DNA of 64,000 bases from Natronolimnobius sp. AArcel1 (GTDB lineage Archaea; Halobacteriota; Halobacteria; Halobacteriales; Natrialbaceae), in NCBI RefSeq assembly GCF_011043775.1, contig NZ_JAAKXY010000001.1, positions 349,617 to 413,616 on the forward strand. Reading direction: 5' to 3'. Positions 44,264 through 52,706 of the stretch are shown here, piece after piece (the first letter of the stretch is position 1; each line of letters opens with the position of its first letter). Below the pieces are notes generated by a model, which saw only the letters and a list, made by a program, of their open reading frames with translations, ran no database searches and was not told the DNA's origin. The translations under genes and the position numbers were made by a program.

Positions 44264-45028
44264 TCAGGAGTAGGTCATATTGACTTCGATCACGTTCGCA
44301 GTGCTCAGGACGTGTTTGGGGATTTCGTCTTCGAACACCGAATCGTTGAATCGGTTGGTTGGTCCGGAGACACTGATTGCGCCAAGGGGTGTGTCGTTTT
44401 CGTCACAGATCGGTGCAGCGACACACCGCATCCCGAGGACGCGCTCTTCGTCATCAATCGCATAGCCACGCTCGTGAATCTCCTCGAGTTCGGTTTTCAG
44501 TTCCTCGCGGTCAGTCACGGTCTGTTCAGTGACACCCGGAAGGCCATGACGCTCGATAATCTCGTCGACTTCAGACTCAGGCCGCCGTGAGAGAATCGCT
44601 TTGCCGAGTGCGGTCGTATGCAGGTGGACGCGCTTGCCGATGTGCGTATCGAGCGTCACTGCATCCTGGCCTTTGAACTTGTTCAGGAAGATGCCCTTCC
44701 CGTGTTCTTCGATCATCAGATTCGCGTGTTCGCCAGTCTCATCAGCCAGTTTCTTCAGCTCTGGCGAGGCGACCTGATACAGTTTCATCTGGCTGCGCGC
44801 GAATCCGCCTAACTCGAGAAAGCGCGCGCCAACGTGGTAGGTGCCGTTGTCGTTGATCAGGTACTCGGCGGTGGTTAGCGTCTGGAGGTGGTCATGAACC
44901 GTACTCTTTGGCATCTCGAGTTCGGCTGCGAGTTCGGCGACGCCTGCGCCGTTGAGGTCGTGCAGCGTCTCGATGATGTGAAACGTCGTCGCCGCGGCCT
45001 GCACCGGAGAGCGTGATTTGTGCGCCAT
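44264..45028 (-). CDS. IclR family transcriptional regulator
   Basis: 254 residues from the ATG at 45028 (MAHKSRSPVQAAATTF); an ATG at 45040 is also possible. N-terminal winged helix-turn-helix (IIETLHDLNGAGVAELAAELEMPKSTVHDHLQTL) and a C-terminal effector domain (HANLMIEEHGKGIFLNKFKG, HTTALGKAIL, MRCVAAPICDENDTPLGAISVSGP). IclR proteins bind palindromes near catabolic promoters and sense small acids. It is the only regulator in the window, directly after mannonate dehydratase on the same strand, so it is the natural candidate to control the uronate or rhamnose genes. Confidence 0.92.
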   Translation of the reverse strand: MAHKSRSPVQAAATTFHIIETLHDLNGAGVAELAAELEMPKSTVHDHLQTLTTAEYLINDNGTYHVGARFLELGGFARSQMKLYQVASPELKKLADETGEHANLMIEEHGKGIFLNKFKGQDAVTLDTHIGKRVHLHTTALGKAILSRRPESEVDEIIERHGLPGVTEQTVTDREELKTELEEIHERGYAIDDEERVLGMRCVAAPICDENDTPLGAISVSGPTNRFNDSVFEDEIPKHVLSTANVIEVNMTYS

Positions 45029-45105
45029 TTGAACACTCATATGTACACGATCTATTTAACAGTTATCCGGCGTCACCGGACTCGAGTGACAGATCGCGAC
45101 CGACC

Positions 45106-46137
45106 TCACTGCACGGTGTCGATTACGCCACGGAGATAGCCAACGGTATAGCCTCGCGAGCGGTGTCGCCAGTCCGTGTCGTCGGTCATCTGAGGAACGT
45201 GGTCCGGAATCACAACGCCGTCGTAGCCGATATCGTCTAAGGTTTCGATGACTTCGGTCGTGTCGAAGTTGCCTTCGTCGACGAAGGTCTCGTGGAATTT
45301 CGGCACCGTGCCGACGACATCCCGGAAATGGATGAAGCCGATCTGGTCGTGCTCGGCGAACGTCCGCAGGACCTCGGTCACGTCTTCGCCCATCTGAGAG
45401 AAACACCCAAGACAGAGCTTTAAACTATGGTTCTCGCTTTTGACGAGGCCCATTGCTCGCTCGAACGCCTCGACACTCCGACAGAGCCGCGGAATCCCAC
45501 ACATCGACTCGAGGACGGGTGGATCGACGGGATGTAGCGCCATCTCGACGCCGGCTTCCTCAGCGATTGGCAGGACCGTCTCGAGGAACGCTTCGTAGTT
45601 GTCCCAGAACTCGTCTTCGGTGTACTCGCGGTCGAGACCGGGGGCGAGTTCATCGGGAGCCTCGAGCAGGTCGTAGTCGAAGGCGGTTCCCTGTGCGTTC
45701 CCGCGAAGGTCGACGGTTCCCGTTCGCATCGGGACGACGCCACGAGGATTCCACTGATAGCCCAAGATTGGGATTTCCGCCTCGCCGAGGTTGCGGATGA
45801 GCGTCGTAATCTGTGCAAGTGCCTCCTCGCGTCCGTCGCGACCGAACATGATGTCGCCGTACAGTGAGTACGGCAGCGACTGGATGCCAGTCAGGGTGAG
45901 TCCGGCCGCCTCGGTGCGTTCTTTGGCCGCCTCGAGGGCGTCGACGGTTGGGATTTCGTCGCGGCCGACAGGGAGCGTCGTTCCGGCGTCCTGGTCGTTG
46001 AACTCGTCCGGTTCCTCATCGATATCAGCGTGGTCGATGAAGATGTCGGTCGCGCCGAGTTGGCGAATGTACTGGAGGCGTGGCTCCGCGAGTGAGCGCG
46101 TGCGAACGCCGACGCGGATCGATGTGTTGGATGCCAT
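45106..46137 (-). CDS. uxuA: Mannonate dehydratase
   Basis: 343 residues, UxuA family TIM barrel; converts D-mannonate to 2-keto-3-deoxy-D-gluconate in glucuronate breakdown. Metal-site segments are visible: His in MALHPVDPP, Cys in LCLGCFSQMG, His in FIHFRDV and Asp in VIPDHVP; also KFHETFVDEGNFD. The usual HPDDPP is HPVDPP here. Family members from bacteria are somewhat longer (about 360-400 residues). It lies divergent from an SDR that could make mannonate from fructuronate and upstream of the IclR gene. With GH115 and GH2 it implies that glucuronate is one end product of the locus. Confidence 0.88.
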   Translation of the reverse strand: MASNTSIRVGVRTRSLAEPRLQYIRQLGATDIFIDHADIDEEPDEFNDQDAGTTLPVGRDEIPTVDALEAAKERTEAAGLTLTGIQSLPYSLYGDIMFGRDGREEALAQITTLIRNLGEAEIPILGYQWNPRGVVPMRTGTVDLRGNAQGTAFDYDLLEAPDELAPGLDREYTEDEFWDNYEAFLETVLPIAEEAGVEMALHPVDPPVLESMCGIPRLCRSVEAFERAMGLVKSENHSLKLCLGCFSQMGEDVTEVLRTFAEHDQIGFIHFRDVVGTVPKFHETFVDEGNFDTTEVIETLDDIGYDGVVIPDHVPQMTDDTDWRHRSRGYTVGYLRGVIDTVQ

Positions 46138-46522
46138 CTGTGGTCTTGTCTCGAGTCTTCCGCTCGAGAGCGTATCGGTCTTACGGACGCATGAAGTACC
46201 AGCCAGTACGACTCATCTGTGCTCACTTCCTGTCCGGTCCCGGCGGACTGCTCAAGCAGTCGATAGGTTGAATCGGCTGAGAACGCATTGGCCTTGAAAC
46301 GGACACAGTGCCCTGTATTCTTAGCAACGCACCCGTTGTACTACTTGTTGGAGTGAGTGTCAGAACGTCACCTGCACAATTTTGTCCGGCATGTACGAAT
46401 TCAATATCAGGAGGTAGTATAGTCCGATAGCTGCAGAACCGAAGCGGCTGCTGGCTGTTTCGCACGCTTGGTCGTTCCAACTGATGAAAACGTTCATACC
46501 GGTCCATGAGTGTCTCTGGTGT
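46138..46522. promoter_or_regulatory. Divergent control region uxuA / SDR
   Basis: 385 bases without a gene between two divergent uronate genes. GAAAACGTTCATA at about 46483-46495 is a promoter candidate for the plus-strand SDR. The 16-base palindrome GACTGCTCAAGCAGTC lies at 46246-46261, about 110 bases before the uxuA ATG, and shares the half-site GACTGC with 16779-16788. It is a possible site for the nearby IclR protein. Confidence 0.45.
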
Positions 46523-47296
46523 ATGGACACCTATACGCACACCCCGGTCACGGTGGACGGAAAACGTGCCGTCGTCGTTGGCGGCACGAGCGGTCTCGGA
46601 CAAGCAATCGCAGTCGGCCTCGCAGCCGATGGTGCAGACGTCATTGCAACCAGTCGCTCCGAAGACGCCGTCAACGAAACAGCCGACTTGCTCGAGGAAC
46701 AGGGCGCCACAACGGCTCGCGTCACCAGCGACGTAACTGATCCGGACTCACTCGAGAATCTACTCGAGGTCGTCGAAGAGACCCTCGGTGGCGTCGATAT
46801 CGTCGTCTCCTCTGCGGGTGCCATCTCTCGAGAGCGCGTCCTCGAGATCAGCGACGATGACTGGGATTTCGTTACTGAGGTGCAACTCGACGGTGTGCGT
46901 CGGATCACCCAGACATTTGCGCCCGCCATGGACGAGGGTGGCAGCATCATCAACATTTCCTCGCTTGCGGCGCGACTCGCAATGGGGAATCTGCCGGCGT
47001 ATTCGGCCGCGAAAGGCGGCGTCGAAGCCTTCACCCGCGCGTCTGCAAAGGAACTATCGCCTGAGATCCGCGTCAACGCTATCGCGCCCGGCTTTTTCAT
47101 CACGCCACAGAACAAGGACACCTACGCCGAGGGCACCGAAAAGCGAGAGAAAATCGATGACCGAACACCGCTCGGCCGTGTCGGCGACCGCGAGGAACTG
47201 ATTGGCGCAACGATCTTCCTTGGGAGTGACGCCTCCTCGTTCGTCACTGGCGAAGTCCTCACTGTTGACGGCGGCTTCGCTGACAGCGCGTTCTAA
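46523..47296 (+). CDS. SDR family oxidoreductase, candidate D-mannonate oxidoreductase (fructuronate reductase)
   Basis: 257 residues from the ATG at 46523; the in-frame ATG at 46484 would lie within the promoter region. Classical SDR: nucleotide-binding GGTSGLG (20-26), SSAGA, Ser in NISSLAARL, Tyr/Lys in YSAAK and end VLTVDGGFADSAF. Divergent from mannonate dehydratase. In some bacteria the fructuronate/mannonate step is carried by an SDR, so this enzyme may supply mannonate to UxuA. Rhamnose or other sugar dehydrogenation cannot be excluded. Confidence 0.83.
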   Translation: MDTYTHTPVTVDGKRAVVVGGTSGLGQAIAVGLAADGADVIATSRSEDAVNETADLLEEQGATTARVTSDVTDPDSLENLLEVVEETLGGVDIVVSSAGAISRERVLEISDDDWDFVTEVQLDGVRRITQTFAPAMDEGGSIINISSLAARLAMGNLPAYSAAKGGVEAFTRASAKELSPEIRVNAIAPGFFITPQNKDTYAEGTEKREKIDDRTPLGRVGDREELIGATIFLGSDASSFVTGEVLTVDGGFADSAF

Positions 47297-47472
47297 GCAT
47301 ACTCGAGCGCTTTTTGCAGCACATCTCGAATCTCGAGTCCGCGTGAACTGTGTGAACTGTTCTCGAGACGAAAGTGCTATCCAGTGCTGATTGCCATTGC
47401 GGGTCGCTATTGCTCGCTCCGGCGATATGCCTTCCGAGGCGTCTGCTATCGGTGCGAACGACCACAACATAC

Positions 47473-47478
47473 ATATAA
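47473..47478 (+). promoter_or_regulatory. TATA element of the sugar ABC transporter operon
   Basis: ATATAA within ACATACATATAATGTG, centred 26 bases before the ATG at 47501, indicates a leaderless mRNA and excludes the longer in-frame ATG at 47384. No promoter-like gap is seen in the operon until after the GH2 gene. Confidence 0.6.
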
Positions 47479-47500
47479 TGTGATTAATTCATATAGTGGT

Positions 47501-48820
47501 ATGCCAACGGGCAACAGCAATCGTGGTGAGACGATGGTTCGTCCACCCGACCCCGACTCGAGAGGAGGTGTAAGCCGTCGCCGACTGTTACAGGTGACGG
47601 GGGCTGCGGGCCTGACGAGTGTTGCCGGCTGTACCGGCTACCTTGGAAGTGCACAGGATGGCGTCGAGTACTGGACGCTATTCGGTGGCGGAGACGGCGA
47701 CGTAATGGAGGAGATGGTCGACGAGATCAACGATGGCGATGAGTACGACCTCCGCATCAATCGGCAGCGAGTCCCGTGGGACGAACACTACGGCCGCCTC
47801 TATACGTCCATGGTCGGCGGCAATCCGCCGGACGTAGCGGTGATGCACTCGCGGATGATGCGCGATTACGAGGAAAGTCTCGTCCCAATGACCGACGCAA
47901 TCGGGACCGACCCGTATCTCGATGAGGTCGCCCAGGGCGGTATCGTCGATGGCGAACAACTCGCCGTGCCGCTCGATACGCACCCGTTCGGGCTCTACTA
48001 TAACAAAGAGATTTTCGAGGAGGCAGGGCTTGATCCCGAGGAGCCGCCGAACACGCCTGAGCGTTTTCAGGAGGCTGCGGACGCGATTGTCGAAGAAACA
48101 GACTATTATGCGTTCGAGTACCCCGACGGTGAGTTCCACGCTGAGACGATGCGGATGCTCTTACACGGCCGTGGGGGCGAACTCCTGACCGACGACTACG
48201 AGCCTGGCTTCGATACCGACGATGGCCTCGCGGTCGTCCAGGAGATGCACGACTGGGTCCACGAACACGAGTGGACGCACGTTGACCCCGGCTCCGGCTG
48301 GGATGCCTGGAATCGCGGTGAGGTCGGCATGATGATCGAAGGGACCTGGCACGTCACCGTCGTCCGCGAAGCCGGCTTCGACTTCGGCCTGGCCGAACCG
48401 TTTGTCATGCCGGACGCAGACGATCCCGTCACGCTCGGTGATAGCCACATGCTCATCATCCCCGAAAGCGACGAGCGAACCGACGCGCAACTCGAGAATG
48501 CACTCGAAACGGTTCGGTTGCTCTCACAGGAGTTCAACGATCGGTGGGGCTACGACGCCGGACACCTCCCGGCGAGCGAGGCCGCGATCGAAAGCGATGA
48601 ACTCCGAGAGTCAGAGACCTGGGACGACACTCTCGAGACCTTCCATACAATGGTCGAAGAAGATCAGTTCATCCGGCCGCCCGCCACACCGAACGTCGAA
48701 GAGTACATGGAACAGATCTACCAGCCACTCGATGACATGCGCGCCGGTAACGCCACACCAGAAGAGGTCATCGAGGACGCCACGGCTGGCGTTCGACACG
48801 CATTCGAGAGGCGATCATAG
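47501..48820 (+). CDS. Sugar ABC transporter solute-binding lipoprotein, family 1
   Basis: 439 residues. Twin-arginine signal GVSRRRLLQVTGAAG and lipobox VAGC. Family-1 (MalE/UgpB-like) fold: VEYWTLFGGGDGDVMEEMVDEIN, PPDVAVMHSRMM, VPLDTHPFGLYYNKEIFEEAGLDPEEPPNTPERF, GEVGMMIEGTWH and LPASEAAIES. Captures oligosaccharide outside the membrane. The stop is followed at once by the ATG of the first permease (TAG-ATG), so this begins a tightly packed operon with two permeases, a YesL-like protein, an ATPase and GH2. Confidence 0.92.
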   Translation: MPTGNSNRGETMVRPPDPDSRGGVSRRRLLQVTGAAGLTSVAGCTGYLGSAQDGVEYWTLFGGGDGDVMEEMVDEINDGDEYDLRINRQRVPWDEHYGRLYTSMVGGNPPDVAVMHSRMMRDYEESLVPMTDAIGTDPYLDEVAQGGIVDGEQLAVPLDTHPFGLYYNKEIFEEAGLDPEEPPNTPERFQEAADAIVEETDYYAFEYPDGEFHAETMRMLLHGRGGELLTDDYEPGFDTDDGLAVVQEMHDWVHEHEWTHVDPGSGWDAWNRGEVGMMIEGTWHVTVVREAGFDFGLAEPFVMPDADDPVTLGDSHMLIIPESDERTDAQLENALETVRLLSQEFNDRWGYDAGHLPASEAAIESDELRESETWDDTLETFHTMVEEDQFIRPPATPNVEEYMEQIYQPLDDMRAGNATPEEVIEDATAGVRHAFERRS

Positions 48821-49738
48821 ATGGCACACTCAACTCAACAGGCTGACTCGAGTGACGACGACTCCGGACTGCTCGACAGAGCGGACTCGTCGGTCAGCGA
48901 GGTAGTCGCCGGGATCTCTTTTGCACTGCCATATCTCATCATCGCGGGCCTGTTCCTGTTCGGCCCGTTGCTGTTGGCACTGTACATGAGCCTTCATGAG
49001 TGGAACGCACTTGATCCAGGCCAATCGCAGTTCATTGGCTTCGAGAATTACCGGATTCTGCTTGGCGATCCTGACTTCTGGAACGCGCTGTGGAACACGG
49101 TCTACTTCGTGATCCTGACGGTGCCACCGATCGTCATCGGCTCATTGCTGTTGGCACTCGGTGTCAACCGCGACGTGAAAGGCAAATGGCTGTTGCGGAC
49201 GATCTTCTTCAGCCCCTATGTGTTAACGGTGGCAGTCGTTGGCCTGCTCTGGACGGAAGTCTTCAGCGCATCCGGGCTGATTCCGTACTACGTCGGTGGC
49301 GGCAACTGGCTGAACGATCACACGCTCGCGATGCCGGCGCTCGCTATCGCGACCATCTGGTGGCAGCTTGCGTTTAACTTCATTATCCTGCTTGCTGCTC
49401 GCCAGAACGTACCGGATCGCCTCTACGAAGCGGCGAAATTAGACGGCGCAAGCACCTGGCGGATGATGCGCGACATCACGATTCCGCAGATGCAGAATCC
49501 GCTCATCTTCGTCGTCATCGTGACGTTCGTCGGCTCCTTCCAGGTGTTCGGCCAGCCGTTCATCATGACCGACGGTGGTCCATCGTTCGAGACAACAACA
49601 ATCGTCCTCTACCTGTACGATACAGCCTTCACCGGCCGCGAATTCGGCTACGCTGCCGCCGTCGGTTACGTGCTGTTCATGATCCTGATCGCCGTCTCGG
49701 CGACCAGCTACTACTTCCTGAGCGGTGATAACCGATGA
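48821..49738 (+). CDS. Sugar ABC transporter permease, MalF/UgpA type
   Basis: 305 residues with six membrane helices after an acidic N-terminal tail. Coupling-loop motif YEAAKLDGASTWRMMRDITIPQM is the EAA signature, and FGQPFIMTDGGP is the usual late segment of this permease type. Overlaps the next permease start by 4 bases (ATGA). Confidence 0.93.
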   Translation: MAHSTQQADSSDDDSGLLDRADSSVSEVVAGISFALPYLIIAGLFLFGPLLLALYMSLHEWNALDPGQSQFIGFENYRILLGDPDFWNALWNTVYFVILTVPPIVIGSLLLALGVNRDVKGKWLLRTIFFSPYVLTVAVVGLLWTEVFSASGLIPYYVGGGNWLNDHTLAMPALAIATIWWQLAFNFIILLAARQNVPDRLYEAAKLDGASTWRMMRDITIPQMQNPLIFVVIVTFVGSFQVFGQPFIMTDGGPSFETTTIVLYLYDTAFTGREFGYAAAVGYVLFMILIAVSATSYYFLSGDNR

Positions 49739-50601
49739 GCGTCGACTCACGTAATCCACTCGAGAACGTATCGCTATCGAACACCCGGCTGCGGACGATT
49801 GCGCTCTACGCCGGGCTGTACGGAACGGCGGCGCTGTTCCTGATCCCGTACTGGTACATGTTCGCCACGTCGTTCATGACGCGGGATTTGGTGTACGCTG
49901 AGGTTCCGTACATGATTCCATGGGACGTGACTCTCTACTGGTACGAATACCTGCTGACGAACTCGTTGATCGTCCAGTGGACCGTCAACACGTTCATCCT
50001 GGCGGCGATTACGACCGCCGTCGTCATCCTGATCGACGCGATGATTGCGTACTCGCTGACCCGCCTCGAGTGGGCTGGCAGGCGCGTCATCTTCGCGGTG
50101 ATCGTGGCGAGTTTCATGGTGCCCGGAATCGTCAACCTCGTTCCGGTCTACATCATCGTTAGCGAACTCGGCCTCGTCAACTCCGTCTGGGGAGTCGTCC
50201 TCCCGAGCGCTGCGAACCCGCTCGGCGTGTTCATGCTCGTCCAGTTCTTCAAGGACATTCCCGAAGAACTCGAGGAGGCAGCCCGACTGGATGGGTTCTC
50301 GCGGCTGCGGATCTTCAGCCACATCGTCCTGCCGTTGATGCGGTCGGCGCTTGCCGCGCTCGGCCTGTTCATCTTCATCTGGACGTGGAACGCCTTCGTC
50401 TGGCCGCTGCTCATCTTCCAGGATGACGCGATGTACACGTTGCCGATTGGCCTCGTCACGCTGCAGGACAATCTGGGCGTCACCGAACCAGGCATCATCA
50501 TGACCTCGGCGGTCATCGCCTCGATTCCGCTGTTGATCGTCTTCCTCGTGATGCAGAAACACCTCGTGCGCGCCGTCGAAATGCAGGGGACCACCAAGTG
50601 A
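49735..50601 (+). CDS. Sugar ABC transporter permease, MalG/UgpE type
   Basis: 288 residues, six membrane helices. EAA loop EEAARLDGFSRLRIFSHIVLP, preceded by FMLVQFFKDIP; FIWTWNAFVWPLLIF near the end is typical of this group. Coupled by a 4-base overlap to the previous permease and followed by one base before the DUF624 gene. Confidence 0.93.
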   Translation: MSVDSRNPLENVSLSNTRLRTIALYAGLYGTAALFLIPYWYMFATSFMTRDLVYAEVPYMIPWDVTLYWYEYLLTNSLIVQWTVNTFILAAITTAVVILIDAMIAYSLTRLEWAGRRVIFAVIVASFMVPGIVNLVPVYIIVSELGLVNSVWGVVLPSAANPLGVFMLVQFFKDIPEELEEAARLDGFSRLRIFSHIVLPLMRSALAALGLFIFIWTWNAFVWPLLIFQDDAMYTLPIGLVTLQDNLGVTEPGIIMTSAVIASIPLLIVFLVMQKHLVRAVEMQGTTK

Positions 50602-50602
50602 C

Positions 50603-51325
50603 ATGACGGGAACACACCAACAGATCCAGACCCAATCATCGGATATCGATCCGATGTACGCCACGCTCGAGCGGACGACACGGTTCGTCTGGAATCACCT
50701 GCTCTCGATCATCGCGATCAGTTTCGCGTGGTTCCTTGCGGCTATCCCGCTCGTGACGATTGGCCCCGCGACGGTCGGCGCGTACCGCGCTGTGCTCTCG
50801 CTACGAGACGACGAGACTGTCGGCATCGACCGTGAAGCGGTGCTCGAGACAGTCCGCGAACAGTTCCTTCACGCGACGTTGCTCGCGTTCGTCCCGTTCG
50901 CGCTGTTCGTAGTCGCTGTGAACTACGGGCTCGCGTATCTGGCGAGCGCGAGCGTTTCGGCAGGTCTGCTCGCACTCGGCTGTGCGTACGCGAGTCTCTA
51001 TGCGGGACTCGTGGCGATGCCAACCCTGCTCGGGCTGGCGACGGGCAAGTCTGCCCCCGCGGCGGTCGTCGACGGCTACCGGTGGACCGCCCACCACGCC
51101 GTCGGCGCGGTTGCAGTGGCGGTCGTCACCACCGTTTTGTTCGTCGTCAGCTCGCTGCTGACCGTCGCCGTCGCCCTCCTGTTCGCCGGCATCGCGTGCA
51201 CGCTGCACATCGAGTTCGTCGCCGGCGTCGGCGACTTCGACCTCGAGACGGATCGCGTCGAACACGACGAGCACTCGAGCGAGCCAGTTGATAGCCGGCC
51301 GATTTCGGAGGTGACCAAGCCGTGA
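50603..51325 (+). CDS. YesL-like DUF624 membrane protein
   Basis: 240 residues. N-terminal RTTRFVWNHLLSIIAISFAWFLAAIPLVTIGPATVGAY is the DUF624 signature (YesL in the Bacillus rhamnogalacturonan cluster); about six helices in total and an acidic C-terminal tail. In Bacillus the yesL gene lies with the RG transporter and enzymes, and the protein may assist oligosaccharide uptake. Its presence inside this ABC operon supports a rhamnogalacturonan- or uronate-type cargo. Confidence 0.85.
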   Translation: MTGTHQQIQTQSSDIDPMYATLERTTRFVWNHLLSIIAISFAWFLAAIPLVTIGPATVGAYRAVLSLRDDETVGIDREAVLETVREQFLHATLLAFVPFALFVVAVNYGLAYLASASVSAGLLALGCAYASLYAGLVAMPTLLGLATGKSAPAAVVDGYRWTAHHAVGAVAVAVVTTVLFVVSSLLTVAVALLFAGIACTLHIEFVAGVGDFDLETDRVEHDEHSSEPVDSRPISEVTKP

Positions 51326-51453
51326 ACGAAACGCGCGGATACGTGCCTGCGACGCCAACGTTCGCGACTCGACGCACGCCCAGAACCGAAACTGCACCGA
51401 CAGACGACCGACTCTCCCACCCAGAAACACCAGACCCATCCACCCATGAGTGA
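51322..51453 (+). CDS. Possible coupled 43-residue peptide between DUF624 and ATPase genes
   Basis: A GTG overlaps the DUF624 stop (GTGA), and the frame ends in TGA 51451-51453 just past the ATPase ATG at 51446, so it fills the gap exactly. Composition is Thr/Pro-rich with both Arg and Glu, without a domain. It may only be the spacer that carries ribosomes between genes, or may be a true microprotein. No independent evidence favours translation. Confidence 0.2.
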   Translation: MNETRGYVPATPTFATRRTPRTETAPTDDRLSHPETPDPSTHE

Positions 51454-52678
51454 CGCAACTGAGACTCCAGAGACCGAATCGGCAGCGACCACAGCATCGG
51501 CATCCGACACCGACTCGAGCGCCTCGGTGAGTACGAACGGCGACTCGGCGTCCGTGTCGTTCGACGACGTTCGCAAAGTGTACCTCGACGAGTTCGTCGC
51601 CATCGAGGGCTTCAACGCCACGATTGAGGACGGCGAATTCATCACCATCGTTGGACCCTCCGGGTCGGGAAAGTCGACCCTGTTGCGGATGATCGCCGGA
51701 CTCGAGGACATCACGAGCGGCGATATTCAGATCGGTGACGAGAGCATCAAAGGCGTCGAACCCCAGCACCGGGGCATCGCCATGGTGTTCCAGAACTACG
51801 CGCTCTATCCGCATATGTCCGTCCGGAAGAACATGTCCTACGGGCTGAAGCTGACGACGGACCTTGAGGAGACAGAAATCGAGCAGCGAGTCGAAGACAC
51901 AGCGGAGATGATGGGCATCGGCGACCAACTCGAGAGCAGGCCGAGTGAACTCTCGGGTGGCCAGCAACAGCGGGTTGCGACCGGCCGAGCAATTGTCCGC
52001 GATCCGAAAATCTTCCTGATGGACGAGCCGCTATCGAATCTCGACGCGAAGCTCAAAGTCCACATGCGGACCGAACTCCAGCGCCTCCAGGAGGAACTCG
52101 GGACGACGACGATCTACGTCACCCACGACCAACACGAGGCACTGACGATGAGCGACCGAATCGTCGTGTTAGACGAGGGCGAACTCCAGCAGTTCGCGCC
52201 ACCCGAGGAGGTGTACAACAATCCCGCCAATCGGTTCGTCGCCGACTTCATCGGCAGCCCGGCGATGAACTTCTTCGACGTGACACTGACGGGGTCGACA
52301 CTCGTCGCCGACGGCTTCGAGTACCACCTGCCGGAGTCACTCATCGAGGAAATCGAGCGTGCAAACGCCGGCGACGACCTCGAGCTTGGGATTCGCCCCG
52401 AAGATATCGACTACGGCGTCAGCGGCGAGAACACGATTTCGGCGACCGTCGACGTCCTCGAGGTTGCGGGCAGCGACAACTTCGTCTACCTCGACATTGC
52501 GGGCGCGGAGTGTCGCGTTCGCGTGCCAGGCGACGTGAAACCCGACGTCGGTGAGCAGGTCGAAATCGCCTTCGATCCGGCGGACATCCATCTGTTTGAC
52601 CGGCGAGACGGCGATAATCTACTCGCCGACCATCGCAGAAAGACCGCCTCGGAGTCCGACCTCGAAGAGACCGCATAA
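51446..52678 (+). CDS. Sugar ABC transporter ATP-binding protein, MalK/UgpC/MsmX type
   Basis: 410 residues. Acidic low-complexity N-terminus (about 35 residues), then the ATPase: Walker [10 protein letters not shown]-loop [12 protein letters not shown], signature LSGGQQQR, Walker [13 protein letters not shown], and switch His in YVTHDQHEA. The C-terminal TOBE/OB domain ([29 protein letters not shown]) is the regulatory part of MalK-type ATPases. Such ATPases can serve several sugar importers. The GH2 ATG follows 28 bases after the stop. Confidence 0.93.
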   Translation: MSDATETPETESAATTASASDTDSSASVSTNGDSASVSFDDVRKVYLDEFVAIEGFNATIEDGEFITIVGPSGSGKSTLLRMIAGLEDITSGDIQIGDESIKGVEPQHRGIAMVFQNYALYPHMSVRKNMSYGLKLTTDLEETEIEQRVEDTAEMMGIGDQLESRPSELSGGQQQRVATGRAIVRDPKIFLMDEPLSNLDAKLKVHMRTELQRLQEELGTTTIYVTHDQHEALTMSDRIVVLDEGELQQFAPPEEVYNNPANRFVADFIGSPAMNFFDVTLTGSTLVADGFEYHLPESLIEEIERANAGDDLELGIRPEDIDYGVSGENTISATVDVLEVAGSDNFVYLDIAGAECRVRVPGDVKPDVGEQVEIAFDPADIHLFDRRDGDNLLADHRRKTASESDLEETA

Positions 52679-52706
52679 CGACCACGCGACGGCTTTTGAA
52701 GATCCA

